DNA of 64,000 nt from Micropruina glycogenica (lineage in GTDB: Bacteria > Actinomycetota > Actinomycetes > Propionibacteriales > Propionibacteriaceae), in assembly GCF_039524395.1 (NCBI RefSeq), contig NZ_BAAAGO010000001.1; one strand, given 5' to 3'. Positions 50,495 to 59,395 of this stretch are shown here, one piece after another; within the stretch, counting starts at the first letter, position 1; every line of letters starts with the position of its first letter. The position numbers and the translations under genes are program-made. The notes beneath the pieces were generated by a model. It was not told the origin of the DNA, did not search any database, and worked only from the letters and a program-made list of their open reading frames with translations.

Positions 50495-53400
50495 ATGACC
50501 GAGTACCGTCCGGTGCCGCCCCAGGTTGATCTGCCTGCCATGGAGCACCAGATCCTCGACCTGTGGCGCGACCAGGGCACGTTCGCCAAGACGCTACAGG
50601 CCACCAAGGGCGGCCCCGCGTGGACGTTCTACGAAGGCCCGCCCACCGCCAACGGCACCCCCGGCACCCACCACATCGAGGCACGGGTGTTCAAAGACGT
50701 GTTCCCGCGGTTCAAGACCATGCAGGGTTTTCACGTCGACCGTAAGGCCGGCTGGGACTGCCACGGCCTGCCCGTCGAACTCGCCGTCGAGGCCGAACTG
50801 GGCTTCAACGGCAAGCCCGATATCGAGGCCTACGGCGTCGAGGCGTTCAACGCCATGTGCCGCGAGTCGGTGAGCCGGCACGTCGACGAGTTCACCGAAC
50901 TCACCCACCGCATGGGCTACTGGGTGAACCTCGACCAGGCCTACTGGACGATGGACCCCAGCTACGTCGAGTCGGTCTGGTGGGCCTTGAAGCAGATCTT
51001 CGACGCCGGCCTGCTGGTTGAGGACTACCGGGTCGCGCCGTACTGCCCCCGCTGCGGCACCACCCTGAGCGACCACGAACTCGCCCAGGGCTACGAAGAC
51101 GTGGTCGACCCCTCGGTGTACGTGCGCTTTCCGGTGACCTCGGGCCCCTGGGCCGGCAAGGCGTCCCTGCTGGTGTGGACCACCACACCCTGGACCTTGG
51201 TCAGCAACACCGCGGTGGCCGTGCACCCCGACGTCACCTATGTGGTGGCCACCAAACTGGGCGATGACCCCGAGACCCTGATCGTGGCCGAGCCGCTGGT
51301 CGAGAAGGTGCTGGGCGACGGCTGGCAGGTCGAGGCCACCATGCCGGGTCGCGACCTCGAGTTCGTCACCTACCAGCGGCCCTTCGAGCTGGTCGACTTT
51401 CCCGACGTGGTGGGCGGCACGCACTACGTGGTGCTCGCCGACTACGTGACCACCGAAGACGGCTCGGGCCTGGTGCACCAGGCGCCCGCCTTCGGTGAAG
51501 AAGACATGGCCGTGTGCCGCGCCTACGGCCTGCCGATGGTCAACCCGATCAGGCCCGACGGCACGTTCGAGCCCGAGCTCGGCCTGGTCGGCGGGGTCTT
51601 CTTCAAGACCGCCGACGCCACCCTGGTGGCCGACCTCGAAGCGCGCGGGCTGATGTATCGGGTGCTCGACTACGAGCACAGCTACCCGCACTGCTGGCGC
51701 TGCCACACGCCGTTGCTGTACTACGCCCAGCCGAGCTGGTACATCCGCACCACCCAGATCAAGGACGCCCTGCTGCGCGAAAACGCGGCCACCAACTGGT
51801 ACCCCGAGACGATCAAGTGGGGCCGCTACGGCGACTGGCTGAACAACAACATCGACTGGGCGCTGTCGCGCTCGCGCTACTGGGGCACGCCGCTGCCGAT
51901 CTGGCGCTGCGCGCACGACCACCTGCACTGCGTGGGGTCGCGGGCCGAACTCACCGAGTTGACGGGTGACGATCAGGCGGAACTCGACCCCCACCGTCCG
52001 TTCGTTGACGACGTGACCTTCCCCTGCCCGATGTGCCACGAGCCGATGCGCCGGGTGCCCGAGGTGATCGACGCCTGGTTCGACTCGGGCTCGATGCCGT
52101 TCGCGCAGTGGGGCTACCCGTGGGCCGACGGCTCGAAGGAGAAGTTCGCCGACGCCTACCCGGCCGACTTCATCTGCGAGGCGATCGACCAGACCCGCGG
52201 CTGGTTCTACTCGCTGATGGCCGTCGGCACGCTGGTGTTCGACGCGTCCAGCTACCGCAACGTGCTGTGCCTGGGCCACATTCTGGCCGAGGACGGCCGC
52301 AAGATGAGCAAGCACCTGGGCAACATCTTGGAGCCGATCCCGCTGATGGATCAGTACGGGGCCGACGCCGTGCGCTGGTTCATGGCGGCCGGAGGCTCGC
52401 CGTGGGCGTCGCGCCGGGTGGGTGACACCACGATCACCGAAACGGTGCGCAAGGTGCTGCTGACCTACTGGAACTCGGTGGCGTTCCAGGCGCTCTATGC
52501 GCGCACCAACGACTGGACGCCTTCGACAGGCTCAACCAGCGAGACCGGGGTTTCGACAGGCTCGACCAGCGAGCACGTGCTCGACCGCTGGCTGGTCTCG
52601 GCGCGCACCCGGCTGGTCACCCAGACCACCGCTGCGCTGGAGAACTTCGACACCCAGCGCTACGGAGCGCTGATCGCCGACTTCGTCGACGACCTCAGCA
52701 ATTGGTACGTCAGGCGTAGTCGCAGGCGGTTCTGGGACGGCGACCCGGGCGCTCTGCAGACCCTGCACGACACCCTGAACGTGGTCACCCGGTTGATGGC
52801 TCCGCTGGCGCCGTTCATCACCGAGCGGGTGTGGCAAGACCTGATGGTGCCCACCGACCCGGCCGCGCCGGCGTCGGTGCACCTGGCGTCGTGGCCCGTG
52901 GCCGACGACTCGCTGGCCGACCCCGACCTCGACGCGGCCATGCGGCTCACCCGCCGACTGGTCGAACTCGGACGCTCCGCGCGGGCCGAGGCGAAGGTCA
53001 AGACGCGGCAGCCGCTGTCGCGGGTGCTGGTGCCGTCCGGTTCGTTCGCGAAGCTGAACGACGAACTGCGCGCCGAGATCGCCGCCGAACTCAACGTGCA
53101 AAGGGTGGAGTCATTCGCCTCGGCGGGCGACCTGGTGGACTACTCGGCCAAGGGCAACTTCCGTGCCCTGGGCAAGCGGTTCGGCAAGGACACCCCGAAG
53201 ATAGCCGCCTCGATCGCCGCGACCGACGCTGCGGCCCTGGCCGCATCGCTGGCGGCCGAGGGCACCGCCGTGGTCGACGGGGTCGAGGTGAGCGCTGATG
53301 AGGTGATCGTCTCGGAGCGTCCGCGCGAGGGCTGGTCGGTGGTCAACGAGCAGGGCGAGACCGTCGCCCTCGACCTCGAACTGACCCCCGAACTGGTGCA

Positions 53401-53644
53401 GGCGGGGTTGGCCCGCGAGGTCGTCCGAACGGTGCAGGAGGGTCGCAAGAACGCGGGCCTCGAGGTGTCGGATCGGATCGACCTGCGTTGGCACGCCGAG
53501 GGCGACCTGGCCGAGGCGATCCGGGCGCATTCCGACGCGATCGCTGCCGAGGTGCTGGCCACGTCGATCACCGAGGGCGAACCGAGTGACGGTTGGACGA
53601 CCGAACCCGATCTCGGGTTGGCGGTGCAGATCACCAAGGCGTGA
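50495..53644 (+). CDS. ileS: Isoleucyl-tRNA synthetase
   Basis: Attaches isoleucine to tRNA-Ile (EC 6.1.1.5); 1,049 residues, the longer actinobacterial/eukaryote-like type. ATG 50495 is seven bases after AAGGA. HIGH motif region PPTANGTPGTHHIEARVF near residue 50-60, GWDCHGLPVELAVE, editing domain with LLVWTTTPWTLVSNTAVAV, KMSKH loop (GRKMSKHLGNIL, residue 603 on), and an anticodon-binding domain beginning near 695 (HVLDRWLVSARTRLV). Between the last two, residues 676-693 (a TGSTSE-repeat stretch) come from an inserted dispersed palindrome. The insertion keeps frame, so the essential enzyme should still work. Controlled by the upstream T-box. Confidence 0.96.
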   Translation: MTEYRPVPPQVDLPAMEHQILDLWRDQGTFAKTLQATKGGPAWTFYEGPPTANGTPGTHHIEARVFKDVFPRFKTMQGFHVDRKAGWDCHGLPVELAVEAELGFNGKPDIEAYGVEAFNAMCRESVSRHVDEFTELTHRMGYWVNLDQAYWTMDPSYVESVWWALKQIFDAGLLVEDYRVAPYCPRCGTTLSDHELAQGYEDVVDPSVYVRFPVTSGPWAGKASLLVWTTTPWTLVSNTAVAVHPDVTYVVATKLGDDPETLIVAEPLVEKVLGDGWQVEATMPGRDLEFVTYQRPFELVDFPDVVGGTHYVVLADYVTTEDGSGLVHQAPAFGEEDMAVCRAYGLPMVNPIRPDGTFEPELGLVGGVFFKTADATLVADLEARGLMYRVLDYEHSYPHCWRCHTPLLYYAQPSWYIRTTQIKDALLRENAATNWYPETIKWGRYGDWLNNNIDWALSRSRYWGTPLPIWRCAHDHLHCVGSRAELTELTGDDQAELDPHRPFVDDVTFPCPMCHEPMRRVPEVIDAWFDSGSMPFAQWGYPWADGSKEKFADAYPADFICEAIDQTRGWFYSLMAVGTLVFDASSYRNVLCLGHILAEDGRKMSKHLGNILEPIPLMDQYGADAVRWFMAAGGSPWASRRVGDTTITETVRKVLLTYWNSVAFQALYARTNDWTPSTGSTSETGVSTGSTSEHVLDRWLVSARTRLVTQTTAALENFDTQRYGALIADFVDDLSNWYVRRSRRRFWDGDPGALQTLHDTLNVVTRLMAPLAPFITERVWQDLMVPTDPAAPASVHLASWPVADDSLADPDLDAAMRLTRRLVELGRSARAEAKVKTRQPLSRVLVPSGSFAKLNDELRAEIAAELNVQRVESFASAGDLVDYSAKGNFRALGKRFGKDTPKIAASIAATDAAALAASLAAEGTAVVDGVEVSADEVIVSERPREGWSVVNEQGETVALDLELTPELVQAGLAREVVRTVQEGRKNAGLEVSDRIDLRWHAEGDLAEAIRAHSDAIAAEVLATSITEGEPSDGWTTEPDLGLAVQITKA
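52520..52573 (+). repeat. Dispersed palindromic repeat inserted in frame within ileS
   Basis: TTCGACAGGCTCAACCAGCG and TTCGACAGGCTCGACCAGCG are two direct half-units separated by AGACCGGGGT, identical in type to the intergenic copies at 35074, 43500 and 53650. The 54 bases equal 18 codons and encode a Ser/Thr/Gly-rich loop. Confidence 0.9.
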
Positions 53645-53649
53645 GCATC

Positions 53650-53708
53650 CGCGGGTCGAGCTTGTCGAAACCCCTCATCAGACGAGTCTCGACAGGTTCG
53701 ACCAGTTA
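53650..53708. repeat. Dispersed palindrome after ileS
   Basis: GGGTCGAGCTTGTCGAAACC and GAGTCTCGACAGGTTCGACC form an inverted pair right behind the ileS stop. May also act as a transcription end for both convergent genes. Confidence 0.85.
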
Positions 53709-53778
53709 ACAGCACTTGGTCACTCCCGAAATGATTGGCCAACACTGAGAGGCCGGTTAGCCGGTGTGCCAGGTCGCC

Positions 53779-54126
53779 TCAGCGCTGATCTGGGCCGACC
53801 TCGGGCGGCTGTACCTGCCAGCGCCGACGCTGCCGCAGGTTGTTCTTCAGCGCGCTCAGTATCGTGCCCACCACGATGGCGCCGATGAGCCCCGGCCAGA
53901 ACGACACACCGGTGAAGATGATCATCAGAATTGCCACCGGCCACACCAGCTTGGCCAGGGTTCCGATCATCGTCTCGAATGTGGACGGCGGCGGCACGCG
54001 CCCACCCACACCGGGCACGATCACGTGGCCCGTCACGGGCTGCACGAACTGCTCGTCGCGGGGCGCGTCGAAGTTCGGCTGCTGCCACTGCTGCTCAGGC
54101 TCGCCCGTGGGCGGGTTACTGGTCAC
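53779..54126 (-). CDS. Hypothetical membrane protein, 115 aa
   Basis: No family recognised. Hydrophilic N-terminal half rich in Gln, Pro and Gly (EPEQQWQQPNFDAPRDEQ), then two hydrophobic helices, LAKLVWPVAILMIIFTGVSF and WPGLIGAIVVGTILSALKNN, ending in a basic tail (LRQRRRWQVQ). Inner-membrane hairpin with both ends probably cytosolic. ATG 54126; it lies 28 bases beyond the end of the DUF1206 gene in the same direction. Confidence 0.65.
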   Translation of the reverse strand: MTSNPPTGEPEQQWQQPNFDAPRDEQFVQPVTGHVIVPGVGGRVPPPSTFETMIGTLAKLVWPVAILMIIFTGVSFWPGLIGAIVVGTILSALKNNLRQRRRWQVQPPEVGPDQR

Positions 54127-54154
54127 GCCGCCATATTACGTCCGGTACGTGGCC

Positions 54155-54959
54155 TCACAGCTTGGCGTAGCGGGCGCGAAAGAACAGGTAGACCCCGTAC
54201 GAGGCGAAGCCGATGCCGGCGCAAGCGACCAGTGCCTGCCCGAACGGCAGGCCGAGCAGCGTGTGCACGGCGGCGTCCAACCCGCCGGCCTGCTCGGGGT
54301 CGGCCTTGACCGCGGCCACCACCAGTAGGGCGCCGACGATGGCCAGCGCCCCGCCCTTTGCCACATAACCGACCACGCCGAGCACGGTGACGGCAGAGCC
54401 GACCCGTCCGCCCGGCAGGTCGACCTTCTTCAGAAACGACCTGCGCACACCCATCGCGGCGAACGCGATGCCGCCGATCACCACGCCGGCCGCGAGCAGG
54501 CCCAACAGCAGCGGGCCCCCGGACAGGCTCAACACGTCGCGGCTGGCGGTTTGCGCGCTGCGGTCACCGTTGGGCCTCGCGCCCAGCGCCACCGTGGCAG
54601 CCGCCACTCCCAGGGGCCGCGAAGACGACCGCCTGCCCGGCGTGGGACGCGCGATCCTTCCACCGGTCGGCGGCCGAACCACCGCGGGACAAGAAGCACT
54701 GCACCAGGCGGTACAGGCCGAGAGCGACCAGCAGTACGGCCAGTACCCACAGCAGAGCCATACCCCACGGCGCCGTGGCGATCGTACGAAAGGCGCCCGA
54801 CTGGTCGGTCTGTCCGCGTCCCCCGAACGTGACTCCCACCACCAGTGCCCCGAGCAGCAGATGCACCACGCCACTGGCGGCGTAGCCGCCGCGGGCCAGA
54901 AGTTCGAGCGGTCGGCTCGAGTTGGCCGTTCGCGCCGCCTGCTGCACTGCATCGGTCAC
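54155..54959 (-). pseudogene. DUF1206-family membrane protein with a single-base frameshift
   Basis: From ATG 54959: MTDAVQQAARTANSSRPLEL, then LARGGYAASGVVHLLLGALV and LAVLLVALGLYRLVQCFLSR, typical of the first two DUF1206 repeats. At HAGQAVVFAA the frame breaks in a C-run (GCGGCCCCTGGG on the coding strand; 54613-54616 on the + strand) and resumes one base over as GVAAATVALGARPNGDRSAQ. The third and later helices follow (FAAMGVRRSFLKKVDLPGGR, ALVACAGIGFASYGVYLFFR) to stop 54155. About 267 residues if repaired. One extra C could be an assembly error, so the gene may be intact in reality. Confidence 0.75.
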
Positions 54960-55011
54960 GCGGCGAGCCTAAGCCCCCGCGCCACAGAGCGGCACTGCCC
55001 TTGGGGTGAGG

Positions 55012-57267
55012 TCAGCCGACGGTGAGCACGGCGGTGAGCTCGGCGGTCGAGTCACCGCCCACGTACACCTCGATCTCGGTGGCGTCTTGCACCCAGTCGC
55101 GCGTCACGGCGCTCCAGTAACGCAACTGGTCGGGCCCGAGGCCGAAGGTGACGGTGGTTGTCGCACCGGCCGCGATGGCGACCCGCTCGAATGCCTTCAA
55201 CTCACGAATCGGACGGCTCGACAGCCCCCACCGTTGGTGGATGTACAGCTGCGCGACCTCGTCGCCGTCGACGGAGGAGGTGTTGGTGACGTCCACCGAC
55301 ACCTGCACGGTGCCGCCGACCGCGACCGACTCGGCCGACAACCGCAGGTTCGCGTATTCGAAGCTCGCGTACGACAGCCCGTGGCCGAACGGGTACAGCG
55401 GGGTCGACGCCTCCTGCCAGTAACGCGAGGCGGCCTCGGCGGGTTGGAACGTGGTGTAGTGCGAATGGATCACCGGAATTTGGCCCACGTGCCGCGGCCA
55501 GCTCACCGGTAGCTTGCCGCCGGGGGAGACGTCGCCGAACAGCAGCGCGGCCACCGCTTCACCGCCGCGGGTGCCGGGGTACCAGACCTGCAGAATCGCC
55601 GGCACGTTGTCGTCGGCCCACCGCAGGTCGAGCGGACGGCCCGACATCACCACTGCCACGGTGGGTGTACCGGTCGCGACGATCGCCTGCAACTGCTCCA
55701 ACTGGCGTCCGGGTAGATCGAGGGTGTCGTTGGACGCCTTCTCACCGATCTGGTTCTGCCGCTGGCCGATCACCACCACGGCCACCTCGGCGCTGCTCGC
55801 CGCCTCGACCGCCGCGGCCATACCGGCATCGTCGTCGTGATCGTCGGCGGTGTGCTCGACCACCGAGTCCATCGCGTCGAACATCGACGGGTAGGTTCGC
55901 TCGGGAATGCCGACCCCGGCCTCGTAGGTGACCTCGACGCCGTCGCCGGCGCGCGCGCGAATGCCGTCGAGAATCGTGACGGTTTCGCTCGCGTCGTAGC
56001 TGAACACCCAGGGCCCCAGGGTGTCGCGCTGCGAGGCTGCCAACTGGCCGATCACGGCGATCTTCTTCGCCTCGGACGACAGTGGCAGCGCCCCGCCGTC
56101 GTTCTTCAGCAACACGGCGGTGCGCTCGGCAGCCTTGCGGGCGACCTCACGGTGGGCGGGGTCGTTCAGCACCGACTCGACCGCGGCCTCGTCGACGTAA
56201 GGGTTCTCGAACAGGCCGATGGTGAACTTGGCCGTCAGCACCCGCCGGACGGCCTCGTCGAGCGTTTCTTCGCTGACCAGACCCTGCTCGATGGCCTCGG
56301 GCAGGTGGGCGTAGGCGGGGTCGTCCATGATCATCTCGAGGTCGAGCCCGGCGTTGATGCCGCGGGCGGCCGCGTCGGTGAGGTCACGCGCGAAGTGCTG
56401 GGTGACCAGCGAATGCACCGCGTTGGCGTCCGAGACCACGAAGCCCTTGAAGCCGAACGCGCCGCGCAGCACGTCGGTGAGCAGCCACTTGTTGCCCGAG
56501 GCGGGCACGCCGTTGAGGTCCATGTAGGCGCTCATGATGTTGGCCGCCCCGGCGTCGATGGCGGCCTTGAATGGCGGCAGGTAGACGTTCCACAACTCCG
56601 AATCGCTGATCTCGGAGTCTTCGTAGTCGCGGCCGCCGCGGGCCGCGCCGTAGCCGGCGAAGTGCTTGGGGCCGGCCAGAATGCTCTCGGGTCCGAAGTC
56701 GCCCTGGAACCCGCGAACATGCCCGGCGGCCATCGCCCCGCCCAGCGTGGGGTCTTCGCCGTTGGACTCGACGATGCGGCCCCAGCGGGGGTCGCGGGCG
56801 ATGTCGATCATCGGCGCGAACGACCACTGAATGCCCACCGCGCGGGCTTCGCGAGCGGCGACCTGCTCGCCGGCCTCGGCCACCCCCGGATCCCACGAGG
56901 CGGCCTGGGCCAGCGGCACCGGAAAGATGGTGCGAAAGCCGTGAATGACGTCGAAGCCGAAGATCACCGGAATGCCGTGCCGGTTGCCCTCGATGGCCAT
57001 GCGCTGCAGACGGTTGGCCGAGACGGCGTCGCGCACGAACAGCAGTGAACCCGCACCACCCCTGGCCAGGGCCGCTTCGACCCGGCGCGGCGACTCCTGA
57101 AACTGATTCGCCTCCGACGCGTCGAGCTGTATGTCTTGGGCGAAGCTGCCGAAGTAGAAGTACTGGGTGACCTGGCCCGCCTTCTCTTCGAGGCTCAGCC
57201 GCGATAACAGGTCTTCAACCCTGTCGGCCACGGGCAACGAGGAATCCTGGTAGGGCAGGTCGGTCAC
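55012..57267 (-). CDS. Beta-glucosidase, GH3 (BglX-like)
   Basis: A 751-residue enzyme that removes terminal beta-linked glucose or related sugars (EC 3.2.1.21 type). No signal peptide, so probably cytosolic. Domain 1 (TIM barrel): PVIFGFDVIHGFRTIFPVPL, RDPRWGRIVESNGEDPTLGG, AGPKHFAGYGAARGGRDY, and GFVVSDANAVHSLV with nucleophile D280. Domain 2 (alpha/beta sandwich, VAVVVIGQRQNQIGEKASND) supplies the acid/base. Domain 3 is fibronectin-III-like (VTNTSSVDGDEVAQLYIHQR). GTG 57267 is preceded by AAGGAG with an eight-base spacing. A rhamnose-mutarotase remnant lies beyond its 5' end. Confidence 0.94.
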   Translation of the reverse strand: MTDLPYQDSSLPVADRVEDLLSRLSLEEKAGQVTQYFYFGSFAQDIQLDASEANQFQESPRRVEAALARGGAGSLLFVRDAVSANRLQRMAIEGNRHGIPVIFGFDVIHGFRTIFPVPLAQAASWDPGVAEAGEQVAAREARAVGIQWSFAPMIDIARDPRWGRIVESNGEDPTLGGAMAAGHVRGFQGDFGPESILAGPKHFAGYGAARGGRDYEDSEISDSELWNVYLPPFKAAIDAGAANIMSAYMDLNGVPASGNKWLLTDVLRGAFGFKGFVVSDANAVHSLVTQHFARDLTDAAARGINAGLDLEMIMDDPAYAHLPEAIEQGLVSEETLDEAVRRVLTAKFTIGLFENPYVDEAAVESVLNDPAHREVARKAAERTAVLLKNDGGALPLSSEAKKIAVIGQLAASQRDTLGPWVFSYDASETVTILDGIRARAGDGVEVTYEAGVGIPERTYPSMFDAMDSVVEHTADDHDDDAGMAAAVEAASSAEVAVVVIGQRQNQIGEKASNDTLDLPGRQLEQLQAIVATGTPTVAVVMSGRPLDLRWADDNVPAILQVWYPGTRGGEAVAALLFGDVSPGGKLPVSWPRHVGQIPVIHSHYTTFQPAEAASRYWQEASTPLYPFGHGLSYASFEYANLRLSAESVAVGGTVQVSVDVTNTSSVDGDEVAQLYIHQRWGLSSRPIRELKAFERVAIAAGATTTVTFGLGPDQLRYWSAVTRDWVQDATEIEVYVGGDSTAELTAVLTVG

Positions 57268-57365
57268 GGGGCGTTCTCCTTCGAACGAGTGCGGTGCATT
57301 TCTCAGCCTGCCAGGGGTGGCGGCGGCCCGCCAGCGATGCTTTCAAGCAGCGGGCAGTGCCGTGG

Positions 57366-57530
57366 TCAATCCTGGTCGGACGACTCGGCGCGCGCGAGCT
57401 GGTCGTCGAGGTTGAACACCTCGGGCAGGTAGCGAAAGCCTGCGTCGGGTGCACCGTCACCTTCGAACAACTCGGCCATCTCGGCTTGCCAGCGGGCATT
57501 GACGTGGGCGCCAAGGCCCACCGCTGCGCT
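57366..57530 (-). pseudogene. C-terminal remnant of L-rhamnose mutarotase
   Basis: An open segment on the minus strand reads GLGAHVNARWQAEMAELFEG, DGAPDAGFRYLPEVFNLDDQ, LARAESSDQD, stop (57366-57368). NARWQAEMAELFE followed by PEVFNLD is the end of the roughly 105-residue RhaM family (EC 5.1.3.32). The first 60 residues are absent and no start is seen. Its direction and the nearby rhaB remnant suggest a former rhamnose locus. Confidence 0.6.
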
Positions 57531-57574
57531 CGGTCAAGGCCTGGCCAGTGGCGCTCCCATCTACCCTTGAGGCC

Positions 57575-58225
57575 ATGAACGAGATGTGGGTGGGCCTGGT
57601 CGCGCTCGCGGTCGGGTTGCTGGTCGGCCTGGCCGGCTATCGGGCGCTGCGGGTGATGATCGCGTTGCTCGGGGCGGTGAGCGGTTTCGGCATCGGTGCG
57701 GGGCTGGCACAGGCACTGCCGCTGAGCGGCGGCGGGCTCACCGTGGCCACCTGGGTGGGGGCGTTACTGGGGGCCATCGTGTTCGGCTGGCTGGCCTACG
57801 CCTTCTATCAGGTCGCGGTGCTGCTGGGCCTGGCGTCGATCGGCTTCGCGATCGGCAGCGGGCTGATGCTGGCGCTCGGCTTTCGCGGCGGGTGGCTCAC
57901 CTGGTTGGTCGGCGCGCTGGTCGCAGGCGTGCTGGTGGTGATCGGGCTCGTCGGCGACCTGCCGGCCATTCTGCTGATCGTGCTGACCGGCTTGTCGGGG
58001 GCCAATCTTGCGATCACCGGCGCGATGCTGCTGACCGGCTCGATCACTCTGGCTCAACTCGACACCGCCGGGTCGGCCGCGATGGCCCGAGATTGGTGGT
58101 GGGCGCTCGCCGCTCTGGTCGTCGCCGCGGCGTTCGTCGCCTACCAGTTGCGCTCCCTGAACCGATCGCGGGCCGCGGCGATGCGCGCCCAGTGGGCGGC
58201 GCGCCCCGTCACTGCACCCCGCTGA
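57575..58225 (+). CDS. Multi-pass membrane protein, DUF4203-like
   Basis: A 216-residue protein with seven transmembrane helices and few charged residues: VGLVALAVGLLVGLAGYRAL, VMIALLGAVSGFGIGAGLAQ, LGAIVFGWLAYAFYQVAVLL, IGFAIGSGLMLALGFRGG, LVGALVAGVLVVIGLVGDLP. The repeated small-residue packing and the GxGxGxA pattern match DUF4203/TMEM198-type proteins. ATG 57575 lies in GAGGCCATG, with weak purines upstream. Its end overlaps the convergent LacI gene by 17 bases. Role unknown; a C-terminal basic tail faces the cytosol. Confidence 0.8.
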   Translation: MNEMWVGLVALAVGLLVGLAGYRALRVMIALLGAVSGFGIGAGLAQALPLSGGGLTVATWVGALLGAIVFGWLAYAFYQVAVLLGLASIGFAIGSGLMLALGFRGGWLTWLVGALVAGVLVVIGLVGDLPAILLIVLTGLSGANLAITGAMLLTGSITLAQLDTAGSAAMARDWWWALAALVVAAAFVAYQLRSLNRSRAAAMRAQWAARPVTAPR

Positions 58226-59234
58226 GGCTGAGCGTCGGATCGGTGGACGCGCGCGGCACCAGGAACGGCTGCATCACCACCCGCTCGATCGGACGGGTGG
58301 GATCGTCCGCCTCTTTGAGCAGCAGGTCCATGGCCAGCCGGCCGAGTTCGAACCGGGGTTGCGCGACCGAACTGAGCGGCACCGCTGCGCCGGCCGCGAA
58401 GTCGATGTCGTCGTAGCCGATCAGCGTGATGTCGTCGGGCACCCGCAGGCTGCGCGTCGTGGTGATCGCCTGCAACAGCCCCAGGGCCAGCAGGTCGTTG
58501 GCCGCGAACACGGCGTCGGGACGGGTCGCCGCCGGCCGGGCCAGCAGACGTTCGCCGGCCACCCGTCCGTGAGCCAGGGTGAGGCGATCGGTGGCGACGA
58601 ACTCGAGAAACACGTCGGGGTGCTCCGCGGCCACGTCAGCGGCGCCGGCGAACCGGTCGGCGACCTGGCCCAGCGACAGCGGCCCGCCCACGAAGGCAAC
58701 GCGGCGGCGTCCCATGTCGATCAGGTGCTGCATGGCGAGCCGTCCGCCGAGCCGGTCGTCGACCGACACCGACGAGAAGTCGCCGGCGATGTCGCGGTCG
58801 ACGAGCACGGTGGCCATGCCGCGCTGCTTCATGGTCAGGAACCGTTTGCGCACCTCACCGACCGGCGAGAGCAGCACCCCGCGCACCCGCTGCTGTTCGA
58901 ACAGGTCGAGGTAGGCGTGCTCGCGCTCGACCAGTTCGCCGCTGTTGCCCACCAGCACCGACACCCCTGCATCAGCCGCCGACGCCTCGGCCCCGGCGGC
59001 GACGTCGTTGAAAAACGGGTTCGACGAGTTGAGCACGATCACGCCGACGCAGTTGCTCATGCCGGCGCGCAGTTGCCGCGCGGCCTCGGTGCGCACGTAC
59101 CCGAGATCGTCGATCGCTGCCGTGACCTTCGCCCGAGTCGCTTCAGACACCTTGTCGGGCCGGTTCAGCACATTCGAGATCGTGCCGACCGACAGGCCGG
59201 TGGCCGTTGCGAGGTCTTTGACACTGACCGCCAT
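58209..59234 (-). CDS. LacI-family regulator of the former rhamnose / lut locus
   Basis: A 341-residue repressor: HTH VKDLATATGLSVGTISNVLN, hinge RTEAARQLRAGMSNCVGVIV, sensor SSNPFFNDVAAGAEASAADA, AVFAANDLLALGLLQAI, DDITLIGYDDIDFAAGAAVP. C-terminus TDPTLSLSGVQ. Divergent from the rhaB/lutABC side, and a TGAAACGTTTCA operator lies 73 bases upstream, with a partial match (TGAAACGTCC) at 59253 next to its own promoter. In many Actinobacteria such regulators control rhamnose genes together with lut. Here the kinase gene is wrecked but regulator and operator are intact. Confidence 0.9.
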   Translation of the reverse strand: MAVSVKDLATATGLSVGTISNVLNRPDKVSEATRAKVTAAIDDLGYVRTEAARQLRAGMSNCVGVIVLNSSNPFFNDVAAGAEASAADAGVSVLVGNSGELVEREHAYLDLFEQQRVRGVLLSPVGEVRKRFLTMKQRGMATVLVDRDIAGDFSSVSVDDRLGGRLAMQHLIDMGRRRVAFVGGPLSLGQVADRFAGAADVAAEHPDVFLEFVATDRLTLAHGRVAGERLLARPAATRPDAVFAANDLLALGLLQAITTTRSLRVPDDITLIGYDDIDFAAGAAVPLSSVAQPRFELGRLAMDLLLKEADDPTRPIERVVMQPFLVPRASTDPTLSLSGVQ

Positions 59235-59271
59235 CGTCGACCCTTTCGTGCGATGAAACGTCCAACTGCTC

Positions 59272-59318
59272 TTGACCCTACGCGGGTGGTGCCTTACTGT
59301 GCTGTGTGAAACGTTTCA
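59272..59318 (+). promoter_or_regulatory. Promoter and LacI operator in front of rhaB remnant / lutABC
   Basis: TTGACC (59272-59277), 17 bases, then TACTGT (59295-59300) makes a good sigma-70-type promoter. TGAAACGTTTCA (59307-59318), a perfect 12-bp palindrome of LacI form, begins at about the transcription start. A second imperfect half (TGAAACGTCC, 59253-59262) is on the other side of the promoter, near the LacI gene's own start. Confidence 0.85.
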
Positions 59319-59395
59319 TAACGTCGGCGATGTGCCTGCCCGCCACCGCGTCGGTCGAAGAGCCGATCGCCCGGCTGAACGAACTGCACGAGGCG

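Noticed and set aside
54613..54616. Programmed frameshift in the DUF1206 gene
   Set aside because: A run of four G/C without a recognisable slippery heptamer or downstream structure; a plain indel is more likely.
57215..57514. Minus-strand 99-codon frame upstream of the GH3 gene
   Set aside because: Another frame of the same strand carries the recognisable rhamnose mutarotase tail; this one is a shadow.
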